A stretch of 64,000 bases of DNA, from assembly GCA_002280515.1 (NCBI GenBank), contig NCEA01000032.1, positions 62,001-126,000 of the forward strand, read 5' to 3'. The notes beneath the pieces are model-generated. The model saw nothing but the letters and a program-made list of their open reading frames with translations, made no database searches and was not told where the DNA came from. Positions 17,045 through 27,005 of this stretch are shown here, in pieces. The stretch comes from Rhodobacterales bacterium 32-67-9 (GTDB lineage: Bacteria > Pseudomonadota > Alphaproteobacteria > Rhodobacterales > Rhodobacteraceae). The number at the start of each line of letters is the position of its first letter. Position 1 is the first letter of the stretch. A program made the position numbers and the translations under genes.

Positions 17045-19204
17045 TCAGGCGATGGCGGCGGCGAAGGCGGTGCGGTAGAGGTGCGAGAGGTCGGCAAGCG
17101 GGGCGGAGGCCGCGCCGAGCGTGACCGTATCGCCGCCGAACCGGCCGACCAGCGCCAGCGGTACGCCCGCCGCCTGTGCCGCCGCGGTCAGGGCGGCAAT
17201 GTCGGACTGGCGGAGCGCGACGAGGTAGCGGGCCTGATCCTCGCCAAAGAGGAAGGCGGTTTCGCCCGGGTCGAGCGTCACGCCAATCCCCGCGCCCTCG
17301 GCCATCTCGAAGGCGGCGAGCGCGAGGCCACCGTCGGAGAGGTCGGTCGCGGCGCGGACCGCCTTGCGGTTGGCGCGCAGGAAATCGCCGTTCCGCTTTT
17401 CGGCGGCGAGGTCCACATGCGGGGCGTCGCCTTCCTCACGCCCGAAGGCTTCGGCCAGAAGGGCGGACTGGCCGAGATGGCCCTCGGTCCGGCCGATCAC
17501 CACGGCGGCGTCGCCCTCTTGCGGCTGGCCGGCGATCAACTCGTCGAGCGATTTCAGCAGGCCAACCGCGCCGATGGTCGGGGTCGGCAGGATGCCCTTG
17601 CCGTCGGTTTCGTTGTAAAGCGAGACGTTGCCGGAGACGATGGGCATGTCGAGCGCCGCGCAGGCAGCGCCGATGCCTTTGATGGCGCCAACGAACTGGC
17701 CCATGATCTCGGGCTTTTCGGGGTTGCCGAAATTCATGTTGTCGGTGGTGGCCAGCGGCACGGCGCCGACGGCGGTCAGGTTGCGGTAGGCTTCCGCGAC
17801 GGCCTGCTTGCCGCCCTCGACCGGGTTCGCCTTGACATAGCGCGGCGTCACGTCGGAGGTGAAGGCCAGCGCCTTGCCCGAGCCGTGGACGCGCACCACG
17901 CCCGCGCCAAGGCCCGGCGTGCGGATCGTGTCGGCCATGACCTGCGTGTCGTACTGTTCCCAGACCCAGGCCTTGTGGGCGTAGTTGGGTGAGCCGATCA
18001 GCGCCTTCAGCCCTTCAATCGGGTCGATCTGCGGCACGTCGCTCAACGGCGCGGCGGCGGGCGTCGGCACATGAGGACGGTCGTATTCGGGAGCCGACGA
18101 GGAGAGTTTCGACAGCGGCAGGTCGGCCTTCACCTCATTGCCATGCAGGATCAGGAAGCGGTCCTCGGCGATGGTTTCGCCGACGATGGCGAAGTCGAGG
18201 TCCCATTTCTCAAAGATGGCGCGGGCGACGGCCTCTTTTTCGGGCTTCAGGACCATGAGCATCCGCTCCTGGCTTTCCGAAAGCATCATCTCGTAGGCGT
18301 TCATGTTGGTTTCGCGCTGCGGCACGTCGTCGAGTTGCAGCTTGATGCCGAGCCCGCCCTTGTCGCCCATCTCTACGGCCGAGCAGGTCAGGCCCGCCGC
18401 GCCCATGTCCTGAATCGAGATGACGGAGTCCGAGGCCATGAGTTCCAGACAGGCTTCCAGCAGCCGCTTTTCGGTGAAGGGGTCGCCCACCTGAACCGTG
18501 GGGCGCTTTTCCTCGATCGTATCGTCGAATTCGGCCGAGGCCATCGTCGCGCCGCCGACGCCGTCACGTCCGGTTTTCGCGCCGAGATAGACGACGGGCA
18601 TGCCGACACCGCTCGCGGCGGAGTAAAAGATCTTGTCGGCATCGGCCAAACCGGCCGCGAATGCGTTGACGAGGCAGTTGCCGTTGTAGCTGCTGTGGAA
18701 CCGCACCTCGCCGCCGACATTCGGCACGCCGAAGCAGTTGCCGTAGGAACCGACGCCTTCCACCACGCCCTTCACAAGATGCGCGGTTTTTGGGTGCGAG
18801 GGCAGGCCGAAGCTGAGCGAATCCATCGCGGCGATGGGGCGCGCACCCATGGTGAAGACGTCGCGCAGGATGCCGCCGACGCCGGTCGCGGCGCCCTGAT
18901 GCGGTTCGATATACGAAGGGTGGTTGTGGCTTTCCATCTTGAAGATTACCGCCTGGTTGTCGCCGATATCGACGACGCCCGCGTTCTCGCCCGGCCCGCA
19001 GATCACCTGCGGCCCCGTTGTCGGCAGGGTGCGGAGCCATTTCTTCGAGGACTTGTAGGAACAATGCTCGTTCCACATCGCCGAGAAGATGCCAAGCTCG
19101 GTGAAGCTCGGCGCGCGCCCGATGATCTCCAGTATGCGCTGATACTCGTCGGGCTTGAGCCCGTGCGCGGCAATCAGATCCTCGGTGATCGCTGGTTCCT
19201 GCAT
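17045..19204 (-). CDS. purL: Phosphoribosylformylglycinamidine synthase subunit PurL
   Basis: Catalyses ATP-dependent amidation of FGAR in purine synthesis, with PurQ and PurS supplying ammonia. The 719-residue size is the small three-subunit type. Motifs include [45 protein letters not shown] and a C-terminal AIRS-like domain with TDLSDGGLA. purQ and purS are not in the window. The start is the ATG at 19204 with the conserved N-terminus; the ribosome site is weak. About 130 bp containing a dispersed repeat separates it from bolA. Confidence 0.95.
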   Translation of the reverse strand: MQEPAITEDLIAAHGLKPDEYQRILEIIGRAPSFTELGIFSAMWNEHCSYKSSKKWLRTLPTTGPQVICGPGENAGVVDIGDNQAVIFKMESHNHPSYIEPHQGAATGVGGILRDVFTMGARPIAAMDSLSFGLPSHPKTAHLVKGVVEGVGSYGNCFGVPNVGGEVRFHSSYNGNCLVNAFAAGLADADKIFYSAASGVGMPVVYLGAKTGRDGVGGATMASAEFDDTIEEKRPTVQVGDPFTEKRLLEACLELMASDSVISIQDMGAAGLTCSAVEMGDKGGLGIKLQLDDVPQRETNMNAYEMMLSESQERMLMVLKPEKEAVARAIFEKWDLDFAIVGETIAEDRFLILHGNEVKADLPLSKLSSSAPEYDRPHVPTPAAAPLSDVPQIDPIEGLKALIGSPNYAHKAWVWEQYDTQVMADTIRTPGLGAGVVRVHGSGKALAFTSDVTPRYVKANPVEGGKQAVAEAYRNLTAVGAVPLATTDNMNFGNPEKPEIMGQFVGAIKGIGAACAALDMPIVSGNVSLYNETDGKGILPTPTIGAVGLLKSLDELIAGQPQEGDAAVVIGRTEGHLGQSALLAEAFGREEGDAPHVDLAAEKRNGDFLRANRKAVRAATDLSDGGLALAAFEMAEGAGIGVTLDPGETAFLFGEDQARYLVALRQSDIAALTAAAQAAGVPLALVGRFGGDTVTLGAASAPLADLSHLYRTAFAAAIA

Positions 19205-19270
19205 GGCTGACCTGTCCTGATGCGGTTTGCGCGTTTCTTTAGGGCAAGGTGCGGGCGGTGGAAAGGGCTC

Positions 19271-19846
19271 TCACCCCGTGATGCGCGGACGAGCGGCGTC
19301 GCGTTCCGCAAGTGTCAGGGTTCTAGGCGCGACGGTCGGGGTGCCGTCCGACGCAAAGAACGGGTTCGGCCGGTTGCGGCCGGTCAGCTTTGCCGCCGCC
19401 GCCCGCCACATCACGCCGATGATGGCGCGCAAGACGCCGGATTGCCGGATGGGTCCGCGCGCCGACGTGACATTGGCGTGGGTGATGACCGGTCCGAAGC
19501 CGATCTGTCCAGGTCGCAAGACGGCGCCGACGAAGGGCAGCGCAGGCGAGGTCAGCGTGTTCGCAATCGGTGTGCCGCAGCAGCCGGCATACCAGCGCAT
19601 CAAACCCTTGGGGCTCAGCCTCAGAAGCCGCAGGTTTTCGTCTCCGGCGGTGAAGCGGATCGCGTGGGGCAGGGTCTGGAACAGTTCCGTCCCCCCCGCA
19701 GCGTCAAGATATTCTGGCGCTTTCAGGTGGTTGAGGAATGTCTGGCAGTCGGCGCAGTAGCATTCGACATGGGTGCCCGGCACATCTGTAGCGATGGTCC
19801 ACCGCGTTGCGCCGCAACGGCAGCCAAGGTTCCGGTCGGCTGACAT
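19271..19846 (-). CDS. DUF6151 family zinc protein (GFA/CENP-V-like)
   Basis: A 191-residue cytoplasmic protein resembling glutathione-dependent formaldehyde-activating enzymes. Likely zinc ligands are seen in LGCRCGATRW, VECYCADCQTF and WYAGCCGTPI. The fold is a GFA-like beta sandwich; the DUF6151 branch has no defined reaction. Two starts are possible: ATG 19846 (nine bases after AAAGG) is used, and ATG 19852 would add two residues. The gene stands alone, downstream of the small-RNA candidate. Confidence 0.78.
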   Translation of the reverse strand: MSADRNLGCRCGATRWTIATDVPGTHVECYCADCQTFLNHLKAPEYLDAAGGTELFQTLPHAIRFTAGDENLRLLRLSPKGLMRWYAGCCGTPIANTLTSPALPFVGAVLRPGQIGFGPVITHANVTSARGPIRQSGVLRAIIGVMWRAAAAKLTGRNRPNPFFASDGTPTVAPRTLTLAERDAARPRITG

Positions 19847-19918
19847 CGGCATTTGCCTTTCGCGGTTGACTGGCCGAAGCCTAGACGAAGTGCAGCCCAG
19901 GTCAAAAGGGGCCAAGGC

Positions 19919-19998
19919 AAAAAAAAGGCCGAGACAAGCTCGGCCTAAGTCCAACAGGGAGGTAGAAGGTGCCAAGAGTTGCCTCGACTGTCACCTTC
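19919..19998 (-). ncRNA. Candidate small RNA with anti-Shine-Dalgarno linker
   Basis: Read on the minus strand, a predicted 80-nt RNA begins about seven bases after a -10 box. Its 5' end is a stem GAAGGTG (19998-19992) / CACCTTC (19971-19965), with an inner GAG-GCAA-CTC GNRA-type hairpin (19985-19976). A single-stranded linker carries CCTCCC (19962-19957), complementary to ribosome-binding sites. It ends with AGGCCGAG/CTCGGCCT (19946-19926) and eight T. No reading frame longer than about 13 codons was found in this segment. The sequence pieces are seen; expression and targets are inferred. The alternative is that this is merely the 3' UTR and terminator of the LysR gene. Confidence 0.6.
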
Positions 19999-20004
19999 AA
20001 GCCT

Positions 20005-20033
20005 GATTTATGTGCGGGTTGCGAACGGTTCAA
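20005..20033 (-). promoter_or_regulatory. Sigma-70 type promoter of the small-RNA candidate
   Basis: On the minus strand, -35 TTGAAC (20033-20028) and -10 TAAATC (20010-20005) are separated by exactly 17 bases. The predicted start falls at about 19998, the first base of the 5' stem. Confidence 0.5.
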
Positions 20034-20095
20034 GGAAAATCATGCCGCAGGCGCAACATGGCCGCTATGCGTTGCAGACATGTCTCACCGCAACT

Positions 20096-21001
20096 TCAGG
20101 TTGCGCCATCGTCAACCCTCCGTTTGCGGTATGCGATGATCTCCTCCATCACGAAATCCCGGAACGCCGAGATCCGCTTGGAATGGCGCAATTCCTCAGG
20201 GTAGGCGAGAAAGACCGGGACTTCGCTCGATTCCACCTCAGGCAAGACCCGCACGAGATTGGGGAAATCCTCTGTCAGGTAGTCCGGCAGGACGCCGATG
20301 CCGAGGTTATAGAGTACCGCCTGCAGCACTCCGTAATAATTGTTCACCGTCAGCGTCGAGCGGATGTCCTGTGCCAGGAGGCTCTGCACCAGCGTGGCCC
20401 CCGCGGCGACCTGAGCGGTCGCCGGGTTCTGGCTGATCAGCCGGTGTTCGGCAATATCCTCGAGCCCGCTTGGCGTACCTTCCGTCGCAAGGTACTCGGG
20501 CGTCGCGTAAAGCCGCATCCGGACGCTCATCAGCCGGCGGCGGATCAGATCGGCCTGGCTCGGCTCCTTCATCCGGATCGCCACGTCGGCCTCGCGCATC
20601 GGCAGGTCGAGCACCCGTTCCTCCAACATCAGGTCGATCTTGAGGTCGGGGTACTTCTCATAAAGCTTGCCAAGGCGCGGGGCGAGCCAGAGCGTGCCGA
20701 AGCCAGTCGTCGTGGTGACCCGCAACTCGCCAAAGACCTCGTCCTCGCTGTCGCGGATCCGCGCCGCCGCGGTCTCCAGCCGGCGGTTCATCGACGAGGT
20801 CGCGTCGAACAGAAGCTCTCCCTGCTCGGTGAGAATCAGTCCCCGCGCGTGACGGTGGAAAAGCGTGGTATCGAGGCTCTCCTCAAGCGCACGGATCTGC
20901 CGGCTGACGGCAGATTGCGACAGGTGCAGCGCCTCGCCCGCATGGGTGAGGGAGCCCGCATCCGCGACCGCATGAAATATTCTGAGCTTGTCCCAATCCA
21001 T
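20096..21001 (-). CDS. LysR-family regulator, divergent from the indolepyruvate oxidoreductase
   Basis: A 301-residue LysR-type regulator. The helix-turn-helix lies in MDWDKLRIFHAVADAGSL to AVSRQIRALEE (1-60); the effector domain occupies about 90-295. Divergent placement across 173 bp from the 21175 gene, with a dyad in that gene's core promoter, suggests it regulates the oxidoreductase and possibly itself. The inducer is unknown; an aromatic 2-oxo acid is a guess from the neighbour. Confidence 0.9.
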   Translation of the reverse strand: MDWDKLRIFHAVADAGSLTHAGEALHLSQSAVSRQIRALEESLDTTLFHRHARGLILTEQGELLFDATSSMNRRLETAAARIRDSEDEVFGELRVTTTTGFGTLWLAPRLGKLYEKYPDLKIDLMLEERVLDLPMREADVAIRMKEPSQADLIRRRLMSVRMRLYATPEYLATEGTPSGLEDIAEHRLISQNPATAQVAAGATLVQSLLAQDIRSTLTVNNYYGVLQAVLYNLGIGVLPDYLTEDFPNLVRVLPEVESSEVPVFLAYPEELRHSKRISAFRDFVMEEIIAYRKRRVDDGAT

Positions 21002-21117
21002 TCCGTCTCTTTCTGTCGTTTTCCGACCGCGGCCTTATCGCGCAATTACGCCGACCGGGAAAGTGAAACAAAAGCGACGGTGTAAAAATTGCCGGATCCG
21101 TGGCGGGAAAAGATGCT

Positions 21118-21145
21118 TTGTAGGTCAGCGTTTTTGACCTATAAT
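21118..21145 (+). promoter_or_regulatory. Promoter with LysR-type dyad for the indolepyruvate oxidoreductase
   Basis: A perfect inverted repeat TAGGTCA (21121-21127) and TGACCTA (21135-21141) lies between a -35-like TTGTAG (21118-21123) and a consensus -10 TATAAT (21140-21145), 16 bases apart. Inside it T21125-N11-A21137 fits the LysR box. Binding here would block or tune RNA polymerase directly. Confidence 0.65.
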
Positions 21146-21174
21146 GACCGTGTTCGGACAGCGGGGAGGGCTAG

Positions 21175-24100
21175 ATGGGCAAGTCTCAGATTTCCTTGGA
21201 CGACCGCTATGATCTGACCCGGACGCCGGTGCTGTTGAACGGCACGCAGGCGCTGGTGCGGCTGATGCTGACGCAAAGGGAACGTGACCGCAAAGCGGGG
21301 CTGGCGACCGCCGGCTACGTGACCGGCTATCGCGGTTCTCCCCTTGGCGGGGTCGACCTCAACATGTCGCGGGCGCGGAAACTGCTTGAGGCGAACGATA
21401 TCCGCTTCCAGCCGGGGCTGAACGAGGATCTGGCGGCAACGGCGGTCTGGGGCACCCAGCAGGCCGAACTGAGGGGCGAGGGGCGCTATGATGGTGTCTT
21501 CGCGCTCTGGTACGGCAAGGGGCCGGGGGTGGACCGCTCCGGCGACGTGATGCGGCACGCCAATATGGCCGGCACCTCGCCCAAGGGCGGCGTGCTGATG
21601 GCAATGGGCGACGACCATACCGGCGAAAGCTCCACCACGCTCCATCAGTCCGACTGGGCGATGGTCGATGCCTACATGCCAGTGCTGAGCCCCGCCGGTG
21701 TACAGGAAATCCTCGATTTCGGGCTATATGGCTGGGCGCTGAGCCGCTTTGCCGGGGTCTGGGTCGGGCTCAAGACCATGAAGGACACGGTCGAGGCGAC
21801 GGCGGTCGTCGACGGAAATCCGTTCCGCCAGTCTTTTGTCACGCCCGATTTCCAGATGCCGGACGGTGGGCCCAACATCCGCCTTCAAGATACGCCGGTG
21901 GCGCAGGAAGCGCGAATGATCGACTACAAGCGCTTCGCGGCCGAGGCGTTTTCCCATGCGAACCGCATGGACCGGCGGGTCTGGGGCAAGCCCGGCGCCA
22001 AGATCGGCCTCGTTGCCGCCGGCAAGAACTGGCTCGACCTCGTTCACGCGCTGACCCTGCTCGGCATCGACGCGGCCGAGGCGGAGCGGTTGGGCCTGAC
22101 CACCTACAAGATCGGCCAGACCTTCCCGCTCGACATGAAGGGGTTCCACGACTGGGCCGAGGGGCTCGACCTCATCGTCGTGGTCGAGGAGAAGCGCAAG
22201 CTGATCGAGGTGCAGGTCAAGGAGGCAATCTTCGACGACCGGCAGGGCCGCCGGGTCTACGGCTGGAAACACGCGCTGACCGGAGAGGAACTGTTCCCGA
22301 CCCGCTACGCGCTCGACCCCGCCTGGATCGCCGAGAAACTGGGCGCGATCCTGATCGAGGAGGGGCGCGGGACCGACGGGATCAAGGCGGGCCTTGCCGC
22401 GGTGCGCGAGGCGAAGAAGGCCGACAACGCGCCCGAGATCGCCGCACGGCTGCCCTACTACTGCTCGGGTTGCCCGCATAACACCTCGACCAAGGTGCCG
22501 GAGGGCAGCCGTGCCTATGCCGGGATCGGCTGCCACTACATGGTGCAATGGATGGACCGCTCCACCCTCGGCTTCACCCAGATGGGCGGCGAGGGGGCGA
22601 ACTGGGTCGGCGAGGCGCCGTTCTCGAAGACCGGCCATGTCTTCCAGAACCTCGGCGACGGCACCTACAACCATTCCGGCATTCTGGCGATCCGGGCCGC
22701 GCTGGCGGCGGGGACGACCATCACCTACAAGATCCTCTTCAACGATGCCGTGGCGATGACCGGCGGACAGGCCAACGAGGGCGGGCTGACCGCCGCCCGC
22801 ATCGCCCGCGAGGTGCAGGCGATGGGGGTAGACCATATCGCCGTCGTCTATGACGACAAGGAAGACGTGGAGCGCGGCGCCTTTCCGGCGGGCATGGAAT
22901 TCCACGAGCGGCACGAGCTTGATCTGATCCAGAAGAAGTTCCGCGAGATCAAGGGTGTGTCGGTCATTCTTTACATCCAGACCTGCGCCGCCGAAAAGCG
23001 CCGGCGCAGGAAGCGCGGGCTTTTCCCTGATCCCGACCGGCGGGTCTTCATCAACACCGACATCTGCGAGGGCTGCGGCGATTGCGGGGTGCAGTCGAAC
23101 TGCGTCTCCATCGTGCCGGTCGAGACCGAGTTCGGGCGCAAGCGCGCCATCGACCAGTCGTCCTGCAACAAGGATTTCTCCTGCCTCGACGGCTTCTGCC
23201 CCTCGTTCGTGACGCTTCAGGGTGCGAAGGTGAAGAAGGCCGGCGCGGCGGAGTTCGCGCTGCCGGACCTGCCCGAGCCGGTGCTGCCAAAGATCGACGG
23301 CACCTTCAACGTGCTGATCACCGGTGTCGGCGGCACCGGCGTCGTGACCATCGGCGCGGTTCTGGCGCAGGCGGCGCAGATCGACGGCAAGGGGGCCGGC
23401 ATGATGGAGATGGCCGGGCTTGCCCAGAAGGGCGGCGCGGTCAACATCCATCTGCGGCTGGCCGAGAAACCCGGCGATATCAGCGCGATCCGCGTCGCGG
23501 TGGGCGAGGCCGACTGCGTCATCGGCGGCGATCTGGTGGTGACCGGCGGCGCCAAGACGCTCGGGCTGATGAAGACCGGCCGCACCGGCGGCGTCGTCAA
23601 CGCGCATGAGATCATCACCGGCGCCTTCACCCGCGACCGAGAATTCCGCTTACCGTCCGGTGCCTTGCGGCTGTCTCTTGAAGCACGGCTGCGGGACCGG
23701 GTGTGGTTCCTCGACGCCACGGACCTGGCCCGGCGGCTGATGGGCGATTCAATCTTTTCCAACATGCTGATGCTGGGGGCAGCCTGGCAGAAGGGCCTCG
23801 TCCCACTCTCGGCCGACGCGATCCGCCAGGCCATCGAGTTGAACGGCGCCGCCGTCGCCGGTAACCTTCGCGCCTTCGAGATCGGCCGCTGGGCCGCTGC
23901 CTTCCCCGAAGAGGCGGCGAAAACGGATGAGGATCACCCTGCAACAGCACTGTCATTGCAGGAAAAGATCGACACCCGTGCCGCGCATCTCCGGGTCTAC
24001 CAGAACCCCGCCTACGCCGACCGCTACTGCCGCCTCGTCGCGTCCGCGCCCGAGGATCTGCGCGAAGCCGTGGCCGAGGGCTACCACAAGCTCCTCACCT

Positions 24101-24576
24101 ACAAGGACGAATACGAGGTCGCGCGGATGCATCTGGAAACGGCGGAGAAGGCGCGGGCAGAGTTCGACGGCGACTTCCGCATGAGTTTCCACCTCGCGCC
24201 GCCGGTCCTTGGCCGGAAAGGCCCGAAAGGGCGGCCGAAGAAGCGGGAATTCGGGCCGTGGATTGTGCCGGTCTTCCGTCTTCTTGCCGCGATGAAACCT
24301 CTTCGCGGCACCGCGTTCGACCCCTTCGGCCACGCCGCCGAACGTCGCATGGAACGCGCCCTGATCGCAGAGTACGAGGCCGACATGGCCGAGGTGCTGC
24401 CGAAAGTAACGCCCGCGACCCGCGATGCCGCCGAGGCGCTCGCGCGGTTGCCGCTCGACATCCGCGGCTTCGGTCCGGTCAAGGAAGCTGCACAACGGCA
24501 GGCTGCGAAGCGGCGCGAGGAACTTCTGACGCTGATCCGAGCCGGCGGCGCACCGATGAGGAAGGCGGCGGAATAG
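21175..24576 (+). CDS. Indolepyruvate ferredoxin oxidoreductase, fused alpha-beta form
   Basis: Oxidatively decarboxylates aryl or branched 2-oxo acids (indolepyruvate, phenylpyruvate) to acyl-CoA, passing electrons to ferredoxin or a quinone-linked acceptor. The single 1133-residue chain joins what archaea split into IorA and IorB. The N-terminal part has GYRGSPLGGVD and the TPP region YYCSGCPHNTSTKVPEG; the middle has the iron-sulfur motif CEGCGDCGVQSNC; the C-terminal gamma-like domain starts near NVLITGVGGTGVVTIG. GGGGAGGG precedes the ATG. It is monocistronic as far as seen. It probably serves aromatic amino-acid catabolism; substrate preference cannot be read from sequence. Confidence 0.92.
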   Translation: MGKSQISLDDRYDLTRTPVLLNGTQALVRLMLTQRERDRKAGLATAGYVTGYRGSPLGGVDLNMSRARKLLEANDIRFQPGLNEDLAATAVWGTQQAELRGEGRYDGVFALWYGKGPGVDRSGDVMRHANMAGTSPKGGVLMAMGDDHTGESSTTLHQSDWAMVDAYMPVLSPAGVQEILDFGLYGWALSRFAGVWVGLKTMKDTVEATAVVDGNPFRQSFVTPDFQMPDGGPNIRLQDTPVAQEARMIDYKRFAAEAFSHANRMDRRVWGKPGAKIGLVAAGKNWLDLVHALTLLGIDAAEAERLGLTTYKIGQTFPLDMKGFHDWAEGLDLIVVVEEKRKLIEVQVKEAIFDDRQGRRVYGWKHALTGEELFPTRYALDPAWIAEKLGAILIEEGRGTDGIKAGLAAVREAKKADNAPEIAARLPYYCSGCPHNTSTKVPEGSRAYAGIGCHYMVQWMDRSTLGFTQMGGEGANWVGEAPFSKTGHVFQNLGDGTYNHSGILAIRAALAAGTTITYKILFNDAVAMTGGQANEGGLTAARIAREVQAMGVDHIAVVYDDKEDVERGAFPAGMEFHERHELDLIQKKFREIKGVSVILYIQTCAAEKRRRRKRGLFPDPDRRVFINTDICEGCGDCGVQSNCVSIVPVETEFGRKRAIDQSSCNKDFSCLDGFCPSFVTLQGAKVKKAGAAEFALPDLPEPVLPKIDGTFNVLITGVGGTGVVTIGAVLAQAAQIDGKGAGMMEMAGLAQKGGAVNIHLRLAEKPGDISAIRVAVGEADCVIGGDLVVTGGAKTLGLMKTGRTGGVVNAHEIITGAFTRDREFRLPSGALRLSLEARLRDRVWFLDATDLARRLMGDSIFSNMLMLGAAWQKGLVPLSADAIRQAIELNGAAVAGNLRAFEIGRWAAAFPEEAAKTDEDHPATALSLQEKIDTRAAHLRVYQNPAYADRYCRLVASAPEDLREAVAEGYHKLLTYKDEYEVARMHLETAEKARAEFDGDFRMSFHLAPPVLGRKGPKGRPKKREFGPWIVPVFRLLAAMKPLRGTAFDPFGHAAERRMERALIAEYEADMAEVLPKVTPATRDAAEALARLPLDIRGFGPVKEAAQRQAAKRREELLTLIRAGGAPMRKAAE

Positions 24577-24652
24577 CGCCGTCACATCCCCGTCATATCC
24601 GGGCGCGACACTCCCGCTTCAGGAGTGTGGACGGCCTCGGGGGCATCGGATC

Positions 24653-25525
24653 ATGCGGCGGGATTTCGCGCGCGATATTACCTACGCGTCGTCGGCGCGG
24701 TCGCGGGGCGCACGCGCCATCGTGCGGGTTCTGGAAAACGCCACCGGACGGATCGACCTCATCCGGCGCGCGCGGGGCTATGACGCCGAGGTGGCCGCCG
24801 GCCGCAACTTCTGGCAGGTCATCGTGGAGCGCTACGGGCTCAGCCTCGAGGTGATCGGCGGCACCCTCGCGAACATTCCGGCGAACGGGCCGCTGGTCCT
24901 TGTCGCCAACCATCCCTACGGCATCCTCGACGGGCTGATGATGGGGCATATCCTGTCGCGGTTGCGCGGCGATTTCCGCATCGTCGCCCACAATGTCTTC
25001 CGCAAGGCGGAGGAGTTGAACCGGGTGATCCTGCCGATCAATTTCGACGAGACGAAAGAGGCCGCCCGGCAGAATATCGAAGTGCGTGCTGAGGCGCTCC
25101 GTTATCTCGGGGCGGGCGGCGCGATCGGGATATTCCCCGGCGGCGGCGTGGCGACCGCAGCGCGGCCTTTCGGCCGGCCGATGGACCCCCTGTGGCGCAA
25201 CTTCACCGCCAAGATGATCGCGCGTTCGGGCGCAACGGTGGTGCCGATCTACTTCGAGGGCCAGAATTCGCGGCTCTTCCAGGTGGCGAGCCATCTGCAC
25301 TACACGTTGCGCCTCGCGCTCCTCATCAAGGAGTTCCGGGCACGGATCGACACGCCGGTGCGCATCGTGGTCGGCGCGCCGATCCCGCGCGCCCGGCTTC
25401 AAGCTTTCGGTTCGGATGCGAAACAGATGATGGATTTCCTGCGCCGGGCGACGTATGACTTGTCGCCAAAGCCGCTGCCGTCATATGACTACGGCTTTGA
25501 ATTCGAAGAGAAATATCGCGCCTGA
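24653..25525 (+). CDS. 1-Acylglycerol-phosphate-type (PlsC/hemolysin-like) acyltransferase
   Basis: A 290-residue acyltransferase of the PlsC superfamily, close to the COG3176 hemolysin-like branch. The catalytic block is [10 protein letters not shown] near residue 85, with FPGGGVAT as the third block and [14 protein letters not shown] further on. It carries no obvious transmembrane helix and is probably peripheral to the inner membrane. The fatty-acyl acceptor is not known. OlsA at 38435 is a different member of the same superfamily. A 7-bp inverted repeat (24608-24628) without a T run lies upstream. Confidence 0.82.
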   Translation: MRRDFARDITYASSARSRGARAIVRVLENATGRIDLIRRARGYDAEVAAGRNFWQVIVERYGLSLEVIGGTLANIPANGPLVLVANHPYGILDGLMMGHILSRLRGDFRIVAHNVFRKAEELNRVILPINFDETKEAARQNIEVRAEALRYLGAGGAIGIFPGGGVATAARPFGRPMDPLWRNFTAKMIARSGATVVPIYFEGQNSRLFQVASHLHYTLRLALLIKEFRARIDTPVRIVVGAPIPRARLQAFGSDAKQMMDFLRRATYDLSPKPLPSYDYGFEFEEKYRA

Positions 25526-25562
25526 GCCGCTTCGGCCCCAGTCGCGGGGAAGGGTGGCGCGC

Positions 25563-26375
25563 ATGGCGGTCGGCATTTTCGATTCTGGTCTTGGCGGGCT
25601 CACGGTCTATGATGCGGTGGCGAGGGCGATGCCCGCGGTGCCCTTCGTCTATTTCGGCGACAACGCCCATGCGCCCTACGGCGTCCGCGATGCCGATGAC
25701 ATTTTCAACCTGACCTGCGCCGGGGTCGAGCGGCTCTGGGCCGAAGGCTGCGACCTCGTGGTTCTCGCCTGCAACACCGCCTCGGCCGTGGCGCTGAAGA
25801 GAATGCAGGAACACTGGGTGCCGAAGGACAAGCGCGTCCTTGGCGTCTTCGTGCCGCTGATCGAGGCGCTGACCGAACGGCAATGGGGCGACAACTCGCC
25901 CCCGCGCGAGGTGGCGGTAAAGCATGTCGCGCTCTTCGCCACGCCGGCGACGGTGGCGAGCCGGGCGTTCCAGCGCGAGCTTGCCTTCCGCGCCATCGGT
26001 GTCGATGTCGAGGCGCAGCCCTGTGGCGGCGTCGTCGACGCGATCGAGCAGGGCGACGAGATGCTGGCCGAGGCGCTCGTGCGCTCCCATGTCGAGGCGC
26101 TGATGCGGCGGATGCCGAAGCCCGAGGCGGCAATGCTCGGCTGCACACATTATCCCCTAATGCAGGCGGTGTTCCAGGATGCGCTCGGGGCGGGGGTGAA
26201 GGTCTATTCGCAGGCCGATCTGGTGGCGCCAAGCCTCAAGGACTACCTCGCCCGGCGCCCGGAATTCGCCGGCTCCGGCACGGTATCGAAATTCCTCACC
26301 ACCGGCGATCCGACCCGCGTCTCGTCGAAGGCGACGCAGTTCCTGCGCCGGCGGATCGCGTTCGAGGCGGCCTGA
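25563..26375 (+). CDS. murI: Glutamate racemase
   Basis: Makes D-glutamate for peptidoglycan. It has 270 residues with the start [10 protein letters not shown], catalytic cysteines C70 (LACNTASA) and C194 (LGCTHYPL), and [10 protein letters not shown]. The start at 25563 is taken because the family begins [12 protein letters not shown] and GGAAGGG lies upstream; the longer frame runs back into the acyltransferase gene. thpR follows ten bases later. Confidence 0.94.
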   Translation: MAVGIFDSGLGGLTVYDAVARAMPAVPFVYFGDNAHAPYGVRDADDIFNLTCAGVERLWAEGCDLVVLACNTASAVALKRMQEHWVPKDKRVLGVFVPLIEALTERQWGDNSPPREVAVKHVALFATPATVASRAFQRELAFRAIGVDVEAQPCGGVVDAIEQGDEMLAEALVRSHVEALMRRMPKPEAAMLGCTHYPLMQAVFQDALGAGVKVYSQADLVAPSLKDYLARRPEFAGSGTVSKFLTTGDPTRVSSKATQFLRRRIAFEAA

Positions 26376-26385
26376 GGCGGCGGCG

Positions 26386-26922
26386 ATGCGCGCCTTCGTC
26401 GCGATCCCGGTCCCCGAGGACATTCGCGAACGGCTGGAAGATATCCAAGCCGACCTGCCGGTCGGCCGCCTCGCCGACCCCGAGACCTTCCACGTCACGC
26501 TCTCCTTTCTCGGCGAGGAACCGGTGGAGCGGATCGAGGCCGCCCACGAGGCGCTGGAAGGGCTCGCTTCGGCCCCGTTCAGCCTGCGGCTCGACGGGCT
26601 TGGCACCTTCGGCGGCGCCACGCCCAAGACGCTCTTTGCCGCTGTCGCGCCTTCCGGCCCGCTCGACACTCTCCAGCGCAAGGTCAGGAGCCTTCTGCAC
26701 GGCGCCGGCATCATGCCCGACCGGGCGCGGTTCCGCCCGCACGTGACGCTCGCCCGGTTTCGGCCGGGGTCGGGAACCGAGGCGACGTTGGCGCGGTTCC
26801 TGACCCGCCACGCGGCGTTCGGCACAGCGCCTTTCTCGGTGACCGAGGTGGTGCTTTACCGGTCGCACCTGACCGGCGACGGCGCGATCCACGACATCCT
26901 GGCCGAATATCCACTGGTCTAA
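26386..26922 (+). CDS. thpR: RNA 2',3'-cyclic phosphodiesterase (2H family)
   Basis: A 178-residue two-histidine phosphodiesterase, once called 2'-5' RNA ligase. The paired catalytic motifs are H36-V-T (TFHVTLSFLGEE) and H119-V-T (RPHVTLARF). It opens 2',3'-cyclic phosphates on RNA ends. It closely follows murI on the same strand, so the two are probably co-transcribed, though the roles are unrelated. Confidence 0.92.
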   Translation: MRAFVAIPVPEDIRERLEDIQADLPVGRLADPETFHVTLSFLGEEPVERIEAAHEALEGLASAPFSLRLDGLGTFGGATPKTLFAAVAPSGPLDTLQRKVRSLLHGAGIMPDRARFRPHVTLARFRPGSGTEATLARFLTRHAAFGTAPFSVTEVVLYRSHLTGDGAIHDILAEYPLV

Positions 26923-27005
26923 CCCGCCCCGCGCACGAAGAATTCAGTTGAATCCGACGCGCCGCTCGCCCATCAAGCGGCGAGTTTTGCCAAGCGAGGC
27001 CCGCC

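Noticed and set aside
24608..24628. Terminator after the indolepyruvate oxidoreductase
   Set aside because: The 7-bp stem ACACTCC/GGAGTGT has no T run and its arms are followed by GC-rich sequence; kept only as a remark.
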